Shown here: one piece after another, positions 1 to 7,743 of the stretch
Numbering within the stretch: position 1 is the first letter of the stretch
Layout: each line of letters starts with the position of its first letter
From: REEB76 sp049698775
Lineage (GTDB): Bacteria; Pseudomonadota; Gammaproteobacteria; Natronospirales; REEB76
NCBI GenBank assembly: GCA_049698775.1
Contig: JBAVYM010000053.1
Location: 1-64,000 of the forward strand
Length of the DNA: 64,000 nucleotides
Reading direction: 5' to 3'
Program-made: the position numbers and the translations under genes
Notes under the pieces: model-generated
The model's database searches: none
What the model was told of the DNA's origin: nothing
What the model saw: the letters and a program-made list of their open reading frames with translations, nothing else

Positions 1-57
1 GTCTTTCAGCAAGGTATCAATCAGATCATTGGAAATCATTGGCTTGGCTACGGTCAT
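1..57 (-). CDS. Partial CDS, possible IS256-type transposase N-terminus
   Basis: Only the first 19 codons are in the window, reading MTVAKPMISNDLIDTLLKD from an ATG at 57 on the minus strand. A strong Shine-Dalgarno sequence (AAGGAGTGACG before the ATG) supports the start. The motif ISNDLIDTLLKD resembles the opening of IS256-family transposases, but 19 residues cannot prove this. No terminal inverted repeat is evident upstream, where the decayed DUF5362 sequence begins only about 10 bases away. Confidence 0.4.
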   Translation of the reverse strand, partial: MTVAKPMISNDLIDTLLKD

Positions 58-66
58 CGTCACTCC

Positions 67-240
67 TTATAATGGTTCGGCACTCTCTGCCAGGATGACC
101 GAATACACAAACTTTCTTACACCCCCTATCCCCATGAACTTCCAGAAGGATTTCTGCTGCTTTAGCGCTTGTTCCATGGCGTCTTGCCCGGACCCTGGGA
201 TATTCCCGATGGTAATGCCGTAGCACTCACTTGCAGCCTA
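67..240 (-). pseudogene. Decayed duplicate of the DUF5362 gene, fragment
   Basis: Read on the minus strand, one frame gives GSGQDAMEQALKQQKSFWKF followed by MGI. This is clearly related to ASGQDAIESALKYQKSFWKY followed by LGI in the intact DUF5362 protein at 1037-1477. The fragment has no start, and the matching part of its C-terminus (KVCVFG versus VVCIFG) lies in another frame. It begins inside the 3' end of the lipoprotein gene. The intact parent lies about 0.8 kb away, so the lipoprotein gene sits between a whole and a broken copy. Confidence 0.6.
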
Positions 241-1012
241 GTTTACGCCAGATGGCGAGGTCGTTCTTTTTAGCTGCTGCCAAGCATTCATCGTTATGGT
301 TAGCGTTCTCGTCCTTCTTTGCCGCGTTTTGACTCGCCGCCTCTTCAGCACGCATCTTGTCCATCAGCTGTTGCTGGGCTGTCATCTGATCCGCATACCA
401 ACCGTCTTCACCACAAAATTCCGCATCCTCGGCATCTTTCACCGTCTGGAGGTTGTGTTCAGCAGCGGCGATATCGGTCTTAGTACCTATCTTCTTAGCA
501 TTGTTTACAGCAGCTTTCATGGCGTCTTTTTGTGTCGATAAGTTGCCGTACGTGGTCTGATGCGCTTGCAAGGCCCTCGTGAAGTCAGCAACGTCCTGCG
601 GGACATAAATAGCCAGTCCCATGATGGAACCTCTGGTGATAGGAATGGAAGCGCCAAAGGCAGAACCACCGTAATCATTTGAATTCCATGTCGCGGTACT
701 GATGGAACCGGACGTGACGGTACCGGCCGACTGCAAGAGTACACCGGTCGCACCCGCGTCCAGAGCCTCTTCTTTCATCCCCTCCAAGGCATGTTCCATT
801 TTGCCCTCATCACTTAATCCACGTCCCTTACCGGTCACCATCCCTATCACTTCGTAATGAGCCGGCGGTGAGAAATAGAGGTACACATTCTGCCAATTGT
901 CTATGACGGGTTGTCTCTCCTGACCCTGCTCAACGATCGTGCTGGAGCTGCACCCGGCCAATAAAACCAGAAGACCGCAAAAGACTGAAGTTCTTATGCT
1001 TTCAGTATTCAT
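227..1012 (-). CDS. Hypothetical lipoprotein, 261 aa
   Basis: The N-terminus is a lipoprotein signal: a hydrophobic segment followed by the lipobox LAGC, with the lipidated cysteine at residue 21. The body has a small glycine/serine-rich region (about residues 95-125) and a charged, alanine-rich C-terminal third that is probably helical. No family is recognised. I chose the ATG at 1012 because GAGG lies five bases upstream; a GTG at 1015 is the alternative. It follows the DUF5362 gene by 24 bases in the same direction, so the two are probably co-transcribed. It is expected to be anchored in the outer or inner membrane, facing the periplasm. Confidence 0.7.
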   Translation of the reverse strand: MNTESIRTSVFCGLLVLLAGCSSSTIVEQGQERQPVIDNWQNVYLYFSPPAHYEVIGMVTGKGRGLSDEGKMEHALEGMKEEALDAGATGVLLQSAGTVTSGSISTATWNSNDYGGSAFGASIPITRGSIMGLAIYVPQDVADFTRALQAHQTTYGNLSTQKDAMKAAVNNAKKIGTKTDIAAAEHNLQTVKDAEDAEFCGEDGWYADQMTAQQQLMDKMRAEEAASQNAAKKDENANHNDECLAAAKKNDLAIWRKLGCK

Positions 1013-1036
1013 CACGACCTCAGCAAGTGAGCAATA

Positions 1037-1477
1037 TCACGGATGATGCATTGACCCATAAATGACGGCAAATGCTATTCCGCCGAAAATGCAAACTACG
1101 TAGACCGCGATCATTATGATGACGAATATCCCCAAATACTTCCAGAAGGATTTCTGGTATTTGAGTGCGCTCTCGATCGCATCCTGCCCAGAGGCTGAGA
1201 TACTTGCAATCGCATTGCCATAGCGCAGTAGATAGATGCACGGTATCAGGTAAAAGAAGACCGCTATTACGATATACATCACACCAAAGACAGGGCCAAA
1301 AATCGGAGACAGCCCGGATCGTGCAGGTATGGCGGAGAAACCCACGAACATGACAAGTCCCGCGAGGACCATGAACGCCATGAATACGAATCCCAGGATG
1401 GCGAGAAACTTCACCCAGGGACGCGTGGCCTGCAAGGCCTCCAGCATGTCATCTGAAACAACCATTTGCTCGGACAT
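1037..1477 (-). CDS. DUF5362 family membrane protein, 146 aa
   Basis: A short N-terminal cytosolic stretch is followed by about four hydrophobic segments (near residues 23-48, 57-80 and 111-140). The charged loop between the second and third parts is typical of the family (ISASGQDAIESALKYQKSF). The function of DUF5362 proteins is not established. The ATG at 1477 is preceded by GGGGAG at good spacing; a TTG two codons upstream is less likely. It is followed 24 bases later by the lipoprotein gene. A broken copy of this gene lies at 67-240. Confidence 0.75.
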   Translation of the reverse strand: MSEQMVVSDDMLEALQATRPWVKFLAILGFVFMAFMVLAGLVMFVGFSAIPARSGLSPIFGPVFGVMYIVIAVFFYLIPCIYLLRYGNAIASISASGQDAIESALKYQKSFWKYLGIFVIIMIAVYVVCIFGGIAFAVIYGSMHHP

Positions 1478-1541
1478 TTTCAATCTCCCCAGTTAGTTGT
1501 TGGAATCCTTACGTAACTCTTGCTGACACGAGGCATTTACT

Positions 1542-1733
1542 TCACCGTTTCCAGCCGCTCCCAGATTTATCTGATTTACGCGACCCCTCAATAACACCCA
1601 TACGCCACGCAAGATTAAGTATCTCTTCAAAATACTCAAACTTCTCCTGTGTATTCATACGGATGCCTCTGAGCAGCTCCTCCCGCTCCGCTTCTTCAGC
1701 AGTGACACTCAAGAAATCAATTTTTTCACCCAT
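1542..1733 (-). CDS. Small hypothetical protein, 63 aa
   Basis: The product is acidic at the N-terminus and basic at the C-terminus, with a probable amphipathic helix around EKFEYFEEILNLAWRMGVIE. It starts 25 bases after the icmF stop codon in the same direction, with AGG about eight bases before the ATG, so it could be translated from the icmF transcript. No family is recognised. The regular length, start signal and placement favour a real gene, but nothing indicates function. Confidence 0.5.
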   Translation of the reverse strand: MGEKIDFLSVTAEEAEREELLRGIRMNTQEKFEYFEEILNLAWRMGVIEGSRKSDKSGSGWKR

Positions 1734-1758
1734 CTGTAATACCTAGTGATGTCTCGAC

Positions 1759-4700
1759 TCACATGTTCCTTCTATATTCCCCACCGACTTCGTAAAGCGC
1801 GTGCGAAATTTGACCCAGGGAGTTGTACTTCACTGCTTCCATGAGCGAAGAAAAGATGTTCTTGCGCTCGCGCGCGGTTTGCTGCAGTTGCTTGAGGTTT
1901 TCGGCCGCGCATGCGTTGCGCGCCGCGCGGTAGTTCTCCACGTTCTTGATCTGCTGGCGTTTTTCGTGTTCGGTGGAACGAATCAGCTCGATCTTGGTAA
2001 CAATATCGCCAGCGTGTTCCTTCGGTAGGAAGGTATTGACGCCGATCAACGGCAGCGAGCCGTCGTGCTTCTTCTGCTCGTAGTAGAGGCTTTCTTCCTG
2101 GATCTTGCCGCGCTGGTACATGGTGTCCATGGCGCCTAGCACGCCGCCGCGCTCGGAGATGGCCTCGAATTCCTTGTACACCGCCTCTTCTACCAGATCC
2201 GTGAGTTGCTCGACGATGAAGCTGCCCTGCCAGGGATTCTCATTGAAGTTCAGCCCCAGTTCGCGGTTGATGATGAGCTGGATGGCCACGGCACGGCGCA
2301 CGCTCTCCTCCGTGGGCGTGGTGATGGCTTCGTCGTAAGCGTTGGTGTGCAGCGAATTGCAGTTGTCGAACAAGGCGTACAGCGCCTGCAACGTGGTGCG
2401 GATGTCGTTGAACTGGATTTCCTGCGCGTGCAGTGAGCGGCCCGAAGTCTGGATGTGGTATTTGAGCATCTGACTGCGTGCGGAAGCGCCGTAGCGCTCG
2501 CGCATGGCGCGCGCCCAGATGCGCCGCGCCACCCGGCCGATAACGGTGTATTCCGGGTCCATGCCGTTGGAAAAGAAGAACGACAGGTTAGGCGCGAAGT
2601 CGTCAACCTTCATGCCGCGCGCCAGGTAATACTCCACGATGGTGAAACCGTTGGAGAGCGTGAACGCGAGTTGCGAGATGGGATTCGCGCCGGCTTCGGC
2701 GATGTGATAGCCGGAAATCGAGACCGAATAGAAATTGCGCACCTTGTGGTCCACGAAGTACTGCTGGATGTCGCCCATCATGCGCAGTGCAAACTCGGTG
2801 GAAAAGATGCAGGTGTTCTGGGCCTGGTCCTCTTTGAGGATGTCTGCCTGCACGGTGCCACGTACCTTATGCAAGGTGTCGGCCTTGATGCGCGCGTAGG
2901 CTTCCGCGTCCACCACTTCATCGCCAGTAACGCCCAGCAAGTCGAGCCCGAGACCGTCGTTGCTTTCGGGCAGTTCGCCGGCGTACTGCGGCCGTGCTTT
3001 ATCTTTATATATAGAGGCGATCTTCTTCTCGGCAGCCGTCCAGCGCTGCGGGTCTTCCTTCAGGTACTTTTCCACCTGCTGGTCAATGGCGGTGTTCATG
3101 AACATGGCCAGAATCATGGGCGCCGGGCCGTTGATGGTCATGGACACCGAGGTCTTGGGATCGCATAAATCGAAACCCGAGTAAAGTTTCTTCATATCGT
3201 CAAGCGTGGCGATGGACACGCCGGAATTGCCCACCTTCCCGTAGATGTCCGGACGTTCGGCCGGGTCTTCGCCGTAGAGCGTGACGGAATCAAACGCGGT
3301 CGAGAGACGCGCGGCCGGCTGACCAAGCGACAGGTAATGGAAACGGCGATTGGTGCGCTCGGGCGTGCCCTCGCCCGCGAACATGCGCGTCGGATCTTCG
3401 CCGATGCGGCGGTAGGGATACACGCCCGCGGTGTACGGATACGCGCCCGGCAAGTTTTCGCGCATCAGGAAGCGCAGCAGATCGGCCCAGCTTTTATAGG
3501 CGGGTGACGCGATCTTGGGAATCTTCTGATGGCTCAGCGATTCAATGTAGTTGTTGCCTTCGATGGGCTTGCTGCGCACCTCATAGGTGTAGTGCTCGTC
3601 GGTGATGCTTTTCAGGCGCTCGGGCCATTTGCGCAGCAGGTGCAGAGCATCGCTGGAGAGTTCCTTGACGGCTTCGTTGTAGCGCTGGCGGAGAACAATC
3701 AGAGAAAACTCGGCTGGGGAATCTGATTTGGACCGGACCCCGGCTACTGCCGGGGTGACAGAAGTGGACAAATCTTCTGCATCGTACAAAGCCAGCGCTT
3801 TCGGCAGTTTCGCATCGTCGAGGTCGCGCAGGACTTCGTGATAATGCTGCGCGCGGCCTGCGGCTTCCGCTTGCTGGTCTATTGATGTATTGATGGTGCG
3901 GCCCTGCTCAGCAATTTCCGCGAGATAACGGACACGCGCGCCGGGGATCAGCACGGTGGCACGCGGCTCCTTGATGGAGCTGTCTACCTGCGGCGTCCAC
4001 TTGTCTTCCGGCAGGTGCAGTTTCTCGCGCAGCAGCCGGCACAGATTCACGAACATCCAGGTGATGCCGGGATCGTTGAACTGGCTGGCAATGGTGGGAT
4101 ACACCGGCACCTGGTCATCGGGCAGCTTGAAAGCGGTACGGTTACGCTTCCACTGCTTCTTCACATCACGCAGCGCATCGTCGGCACCGCGCCGATCAAA
4201 TTTGTTGAGCACCACCAGTTCCGCGTAGTCCAGCATGTCAATTTTTTCGAGCTGGCTGGCGGCGCCGAAGTCGCTAGTCATCACGTAGGTGGAAAAATCC
4301 ACCAGATCCACAATCTCGGAATCCGCCTGACCGATGCCGGCGGTTTCCACCAGGATCAGGTCGTAACCCTGGCCGCGCAGGAAATGCACACAGTCCTTGA
4401 GCATGGCGCTGGTCGCCGCATGCGCGCGGCGCGTAGCCATGGAGCGCATGAACACGCGCTTGCTGCGTAGCGCGTTCATGCGGATGCGGTCGCCGAGCAA
4501 GGCACCGCCGGTGCGCCGACGCGTGGGATCCACCGCCAGCACCGCGACGCGCATTTCAGGGAAGGTGTGCAGGAAGCGCAGCAGCAACTCGTCCATCACC
4601 GAGGATTTGCCGGCACCGCCGGTGCCGGTGACGCCCACCACCGGCACTTTCCTGCCGGCCAGATCCCATTGTTTGCGCAGCCGCGCCAGCTCCGCCTCAC

Positions 4701-5253
4701 CGATGACGCCCGCCTCGATGGCGGTGAGCATGCGGCCCACGGATATTTCGTCGTCGGGTGAAACCTTCCTCGGTTCCTGCGGCTCGATGCGGTGCTTCTG
4801 CACCCGCTCCACCACGTCTTCGATCATATGGGCGAGGCCCATGTGCATGCCGTCGTTAGGATGGTAGATGCGCTCGACGCCGTAGGCCTCGAGTTCGGCG
4901 ATTTCCTCCGGCGTAATGGTGCCGCCGCCGCCGCCGAATACACGTATGTGAGCCGCGCTGCGCTGCTTCAGCATATCCACCATATACTTGAAGTATTCGA
5001 GATGGCCGCCCTGGTAGGAGCTGATGGCGATGGCGTCGGCATCTTCCTGCAGCGCCGCGCGCACCACATCCTCCACCGAGCGATTGTGGCCCAGATGCAC
5101 CACTTCCGCGCCTTGGCTCTGGATGATGCGGCGCATGATGTTGATGGCCGCGTCGTGGCCGTCGAATAAGCTGGCCGCGGTCACAAAGCGCAATGGCAGC
5201 TTGGTGGCTTGCGGCAATTCGGCCGAATGCGATTTGGGGACGACGGTGCTCAT
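1759..5253 (-). CDS. icmF: Fused isobutyryl-CoA mutase IcmF, 1164 aa
   Basis: This adenosylcobalamin enzyme interconverts isobutyryl-CoA and butyryl-CoA, and members of the family also act on isovaleryl-CoA. The domain order is that of IcmF: an N-terminal B12-binding domain (DGHDAA at residues 31-36), a MeaB-like G-protein chaperone domain (Walker A GTGGAGKS at 210-217), a linker, then the catalytic mutase barrel from about residue 560 to the end. The separate methylmalonyl-CoA mutase has the opposite order, which rules it out. At 1164 residues it is longer than the roughly 1090 usual for IcmF. Part of the excess is a palindromic repeat inserted in frame in the linker, around residues 495-513 (see findings). 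Its position beside leucine dehydrogenase and the liu genes fits branched-chain acyl-CoA metabolism. Confidence 0.93.
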   Translation of the reverse strand: MSTVVPKSHSAELPQATKLPLRFVTAASLFDGHDAAINIMRRIIQSQGAEVVHLGHNRSVEDVVRAALQEDADAIAISSYQGGHLEYFKYMVDMLKQRSAAHIRVFGGGGGTITPEEIAELEAYGVERIYHPNDGMHMGLAHMIEDVVERVQKHRIEPQEPRKVSPDDEISVGRMLTAIEAGVIGEAELARLRKQWDLAGRKVPVVGVTGTGGAGKSSVMDELLLRFLHTFPEMRVAVLAVDPTRRRTGGALLGDRIRMNALRSKRVFMRSMATRRAHAATSAMLKDCVHFLRGQGYDLILVETAGIGQADSEIVDLVDFSTYVMTSDFGAASQLEKIDMLDYAELVVLNKFDRRGADDALRDVKKQWKRNRTAFKLPDDQVPVYPTIASQFNDPGITWMFVNLCRLLREKLHLPEDKWTPQVDSSIKEPRATVLIPGARVRYLAEIAEQGRTINTSIDQQAEAAGRAQHYHEVLRDLDDAKLPKALALYDAEDLSTSVTPAVAGVRSKSDSPAEFSLIVLRQRYNEAVKELSSDALHLLRKWPERLKSITDEHYTYEVRSKPIEGNNYIESLSHQKIPKIASPAYKSWADLLRFLMRENLPGAYPYTAGVYPYRRIGEDPTRMFAGEGTPERTNRRFHYLSLGQPAARLSTAFDSVTLYGEDPAERPDIYGKVGNSGVSIATLDDMKKLYSGFDLCDPKTSVSMTINGPAPMILAMFMNTAIDQQVEKYLKEDPQRWTAAEKKIASIYKDKARPQYAGELPESNDGLGLDLLGVTGDEVVDAEAYARIKADTLHKVRGTVQADILKEDQAQNTCIFSTEFALRMMGDIQQYFVDHKVRNFYSVSISGYHIAEAGANPISQLAFTLSNGFTIVEYYLARGMKVDDFAPNLSFFFSNGMDPEYTVIGRVARRIWARAMRERYGASARSQMLKYHIQTSGRSLHAQEIQFNDIRTTLQALYALFDNCNSLHTNAYDEAITTPTEESVRRAVAIQLIINRELGLNFNENPWQGSFIVEQLTDLVEEAVYKEFEAISERGGVLGAMDTMYQRGKIQEESLYYEQKKHDGSLPLIGVNTFLPKEHAGDIVTKIELIRSTEHEKRQQIKNVENYRAARNACAAENLKQLQQTARERKNIFSSLMEAVKYNSLGQISHALYEVGGEYRRNM
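3733..3760. repeat. Family C palindromic repeat inside icmF
   Basis: The plus strand reads GGACCCCGGC, four bases, GCCGGGGTGAC. It matches the intergenic copy at 13220-13248 at about 24 of 28 positions. It is translated in frame on the minus strand as part of the icmF linker (VTPAVAGVRS). See the separate finding. Confidence 0.7.
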
Positions 5254-5283
5254 GCAGGGCCTCGGAACCGGGACGGCTGTAGC

Positions 5284-5289
5284 ATTATA
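5284..5289 (-). promoter_or_regulatory. Candidate -10 box upstream of icmF
   Basis: A perfect TATAAT on the minus strand lies about 31 bases before the icmF ATG at 5253. No convincing -35 box is seen at 16-18 bases, so this is a weak call based on one hexamer and its position. Confidence 0.3.
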
Positions 5290-5328
5290 ACTGCGCCCTC
5301 CTCCTGCGGCCGCCTGCTGGGTGTTGCC

Positions 5329-6192
5329 TCACTCGAGACGTGTGCGGACCTCGTGCAAGGCCCGGATCATGGCGTAGCTGCCGGCGCCGAAGGGCACCAG
5401 CACCGCCAGCAGGAAGCCCGCGTCCAGATGCGACAGATTGTGAACCCGGATTCCGGTATTCACGCCGAGGTCGCCCAAACCGGGGAAAACGATGCCGGCA
5501 ATCCCGAGGATGGTGAACGCGATGCCGCCCCAGAACAGCGTGCGCCCCGCCACGGTGCGCGCTACCCAACTGCGCGCCGAATCGGCCAGCTTCCGGCGCG
5601 CCATCCACCCACCCACCAGCGCGCCGAACAGGATCTGCATCACCATTGTGCCGAGACCAAACAGCAAGCCCGGCAGGAAACCCACGGACGCGCTTGGCAT
5701 CGCAGGCGACAGCACGGTATAGACGATCAGCGCGAAAGCGCCAGTGCCCCAACCTGCTATGAAGCCATGCACCAGTGGCATGTAACTCGGTAGCGGGCGG
5801 GGTTCCTCGGACTTGTCCAGATTGTGGCTGTGAAACAGGTGCAGCAGCCGATGGCGGCGCATCACGTACCAACCGGACACCAGCATGACCGCGCCCACCA
5901 GGATATAAATGAAGTAATTCCAACGCGCGCTGGGAATCAGCCAGGCCAGCGCGAAGTATGCGAGTTCGCTGGCGATGGCACGCTGCACGGTGAAGGCGAG
6001 CGAGAACAGCAAACCCGTGCGCATCCCGCCGCGCGTGCTGTAGCTTCCCACCGAATAACTGAAGGTGATGGGCCAGGTGTGCTCGTCGGGCGTGATGCCG
6101 TGGATCATGCCGAGCAAGAACGCGGTGACAAGTGCGATGCCGGGGCCGAGACCGGCGGCCGGGTTCCAGAGATTGAGGCTGAATAAATCCAT
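5329..6192 (-). CDS. NicO/UreH-like multi-pass membrane protein, 287 aa
   Basis: About seven hydrophobic segments run through the protein. The first segment carries HGITPDEHTW, a His/Asp-rich membrane motif reminiscent of the HX4DH signature of nickel/cobalt transporters of the NicO, HupE and UreH type. A His-rich loop (RHRLLHLFHSH, about residues 112-122) lies between segments, as is common in metal transporters. The role is inferred to be divalent metal (Ni/Co) transport, but the spacing of the signature is not canonical and substrate cannot be read from sequence. It lies downstream of, and divergent from, the leucine dehydrogenase gene. TATAAT on the minus strand at 6255-6260 could be its -10 box. 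Confidence 0.6.
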   Translation of the reverse strand: MDLFSLNLWNPAAGLGPGIALVTAFLLGMIHGITPDEHTWPITFSYSVGSYSTRGGMRTGLLFSLAFTVQRAIASELAYFALAWLIPSARWNYFIYILVGAVMLVSGWYVMRRHRLLHLFHSHNLDKSEEPRPLPSYMPLVHGFIAGWGTGAFALIVYTVLSPAMPSASVGFLPGLLFGLGTMVMQILFGALVGGWMARRKLADSARSWVARTVAGRTLFWGGIAFTILGIAGIVFPGLGDLGVNTGIRVHNLSHLDAGFLLAVLVPFGAGSYAMIRALHEVRTRLE

Positions 6193-6278
6193 ACGCGTCG
6201 CAAACTGAATTGAGGAAAAACCGCGGAATCGGTGCTCCGACGGCAGGAGCCATTATTATACCGGCGCTGGTCAAGAGG

Positions 6279-6307
6279 TTCGGCGGACTGGACTGAGCGG
6301 TTATAAT
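6279..6307 (+). promoter_or_regulatory. Candidate promoter of the leucine dehydrogenase gene
   Basis: A perfect -10 box TATAAT lies at 6302-6307, with a poor -35 (TTCGGC) 17 bases upstream. It would give a leader of about 140 nt before the ATG at 6454. The leader opens with a GC hairpin, CCCCG-CCTGC-CGGGG, near 6318-6332, and contains further GC-rich inverted sequence. Confidence 0.4.
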
Positions 6308-6453
6308 GGCGCGCTTCCCCGCCTGCCGGGGCTTATATGACTGACGCCGCGGCCGTGAATGCCCGGCCGGGTGTCTGCCGGGCTGACGCCTGCGCACGCC
6401 ATTTCGCATTTTCAGCCCGATTTTGCAATCCGCATTCCTTAACAGGAGGACGT

Positions 6454-7557
6454 ATGGAGCTTTTCAGCACGCTCGAGACCATGGGGCACGAACAAGTGGT
6501 GTTCTTCCATCACCGGGAATCAGGCCTCAAGGCCATCGTCGCCATCCACAACACGGTGCTGGGGCCCGCGCTAGGCGGCCTGCGCATGTGGCCTTACCGC
6601 AGCGAGCAGGAAGCGCTCACCGATGTGTTGCGCCTTTCCAAAGGCATGACCTACAAGGCCGCGGTCTCGGGCCTGAATCTCGGCGGCGGCAAGTCCGTGC
6701 TGATCGGCGACCCCAGCCAGAAGTCTGAAGCGCTGTTCCGCGCGCTTGGCCGCTTCGTGCAATCGCTCGGTGGGCGCTATATCACCGCCGAAGACGTGAA
6801 TACCAACGTCCAGGACATGGAATATATTTTCCAGGAAACCGGCTATGTAACCGGCGTGCATCCGGTGCACGGCGGTTCCGGCGATCCCTCGCCGTTCACA
6901 GCGTTGGGCGTGATCCAGGGCATCAAGGCCTGTCTCAACAAGAAATACGGCCACATGGATCTGGCCAAGGCCAGCTACGCGGTGCAGGGTCTGGGGCACG
7001 TGGGACACCACGTGGTGAAACATTTGCGCGATGCCAATGCCAAGGTGTTTGTCACCGATATGAATCAGGAACGTATTGATGCCTGCGTGGCGCTCGGCGC
7101 CGAAGCCGTGAAGATGGATGATATCTATAGTGTCAATGCCAAGGTGTATGTGCCCTGCGCGCTCGGCGCCACGGTCAACGAGAAAACCATTCCGCAGTTC
7201 AAGTTCGAGATCGTGGCGGGCGCCGCCAACAACCAGTTGGCCACCGACGCCTGCGGTGACGAATTGCACAAAAAGGGTATCCTGTACGCACCCGATTACG
7301 CCATCAACGCCGGCGGTCTCATGAATGTCTCCATCGAACTGCAGGGCTATGACCGGGAGCGCGCCAACCGCATGGTCAGCGGTATTTACGACATCATCGG
7401 CAATATCTTCAAGCTGGCCGAGCGCGAGAAGATTCCCAACTACCGGGCTGCAGACCGCATGGCCGAGGAGCGCATTGCCGCCATCGGCAAAGTGAAATTA
7501 CCGACCGTGCGCCAATCCTACGAGCGCTTTTTCGCGGGACGTAAAAACGGACATTAA
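6454..7557 (+). CDS. ldh: Leucine (Glu/Leu/Phe/Val) dehydrogenase, 367 aa
   Basis: This NAD-dependent enzyme oxidatively deaminates branched-chain amino acids to 2-oxo acids, which are the substrates of the dehydrogenase complex at 37632-40988. The N-terminal substrate domain carries GGLRMWPY and the catalytic lysine region KGMTYKAAVSGLNLGGGKS. The C-terminal Rossmann domain has GLGHVG and a following acidic strand end. The length matches leucine dehydrogenases (about 365 aa). The reading frame stays open upstream to 6337, but the ATG at 6454 has an ideal AGGAGG and begins at the conserved N-terminus. Distinguishing leucine from valine or phenylalanine preference is not possible from sequence alone. 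The catabolic neighbourhood favours leucine. Confidence 0.88.
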   Translation: MELFSTLETMGHEQVVFFHHRESGLKAIVAIHNTVLGPALGGLRMWPYRSEQEALTDVLRLSKGMTYKAAVSGLNLGGGKSVLIGDPSQKSEALFRALGRFVQSLGGRYITAEDVNTNVQDMEYIFQETGYVTGVHPVHGGSGDPSPFTALGVIQGIKACLNKKYGHMDLAKASYAVQGLGHVGHHVVKHLRDANAKVFVTDMNQERIDACVALGAEAVKMDDIYSVNAKVYVPCALGATVNEKTIPQFKFEIVAGAANNQLATDACGDELHKKGILYAPDYAINAGGLMNVSIELQGYDRERANRMVSGIYDIIGNIFKLAEREKIPNYRAADRMAEERIAAIGKVKLPTVRQSYERFFAGRKNGH

Positions 7558-7563
7558 GAATTG

Positions 7564-7725
7564 CCCCCTCTCCCCTCGAGGGAGAGGGGGGATGCGAAGC
7601 AGCGAGCGGGTTGCCACGGATGGCAGCCCTGGACTTTCAGGCGAAGCAGGAATGCGTAGCCTGAAAGGGGTGAGGGGAAAAGACCCCCTCATCCTTGCTT
7701 CTCCCACGAGGGGGAGAAGGGATAA
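7564..7725. repeat. Cluster of family A and family H palindromic repeats
   Basis: Family A arms CCCCCTCTCCC (7564-7574) and GGGAGAGGGGG (7580-7590) form a hairpin just after the leucine dehydrogenase stop. A second family A unit (CCCCCTCATCC with GAGGGGGAGAAGGG) lies at about 7683-7721. Between them is a family H inverted repeat, CTTTCAGGC (7634-7642) with GCCTGAAAG (7659-7667). No gene is present in this spacer. Confidence 0.75.
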
Positions 7726-7743
7726 GGTTCAGGAGATTATAAA

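Noticed and set aside
5285..6409. Long alternative frame (374 codons) over the NicO-like gene
   Set aside because: It is Arg/His/Pro-rich and antigenic-frame-like, whereas the 287-aa frame has clear membrane segments and a His/Asp motif.
7564..7725. A CRISPR-like array suggested by regularly recurring arms
   Set aside because: The arms are palindromic hairpins of two families with irregular spacing and no equal-length spacers. No cas genes are present in the window.
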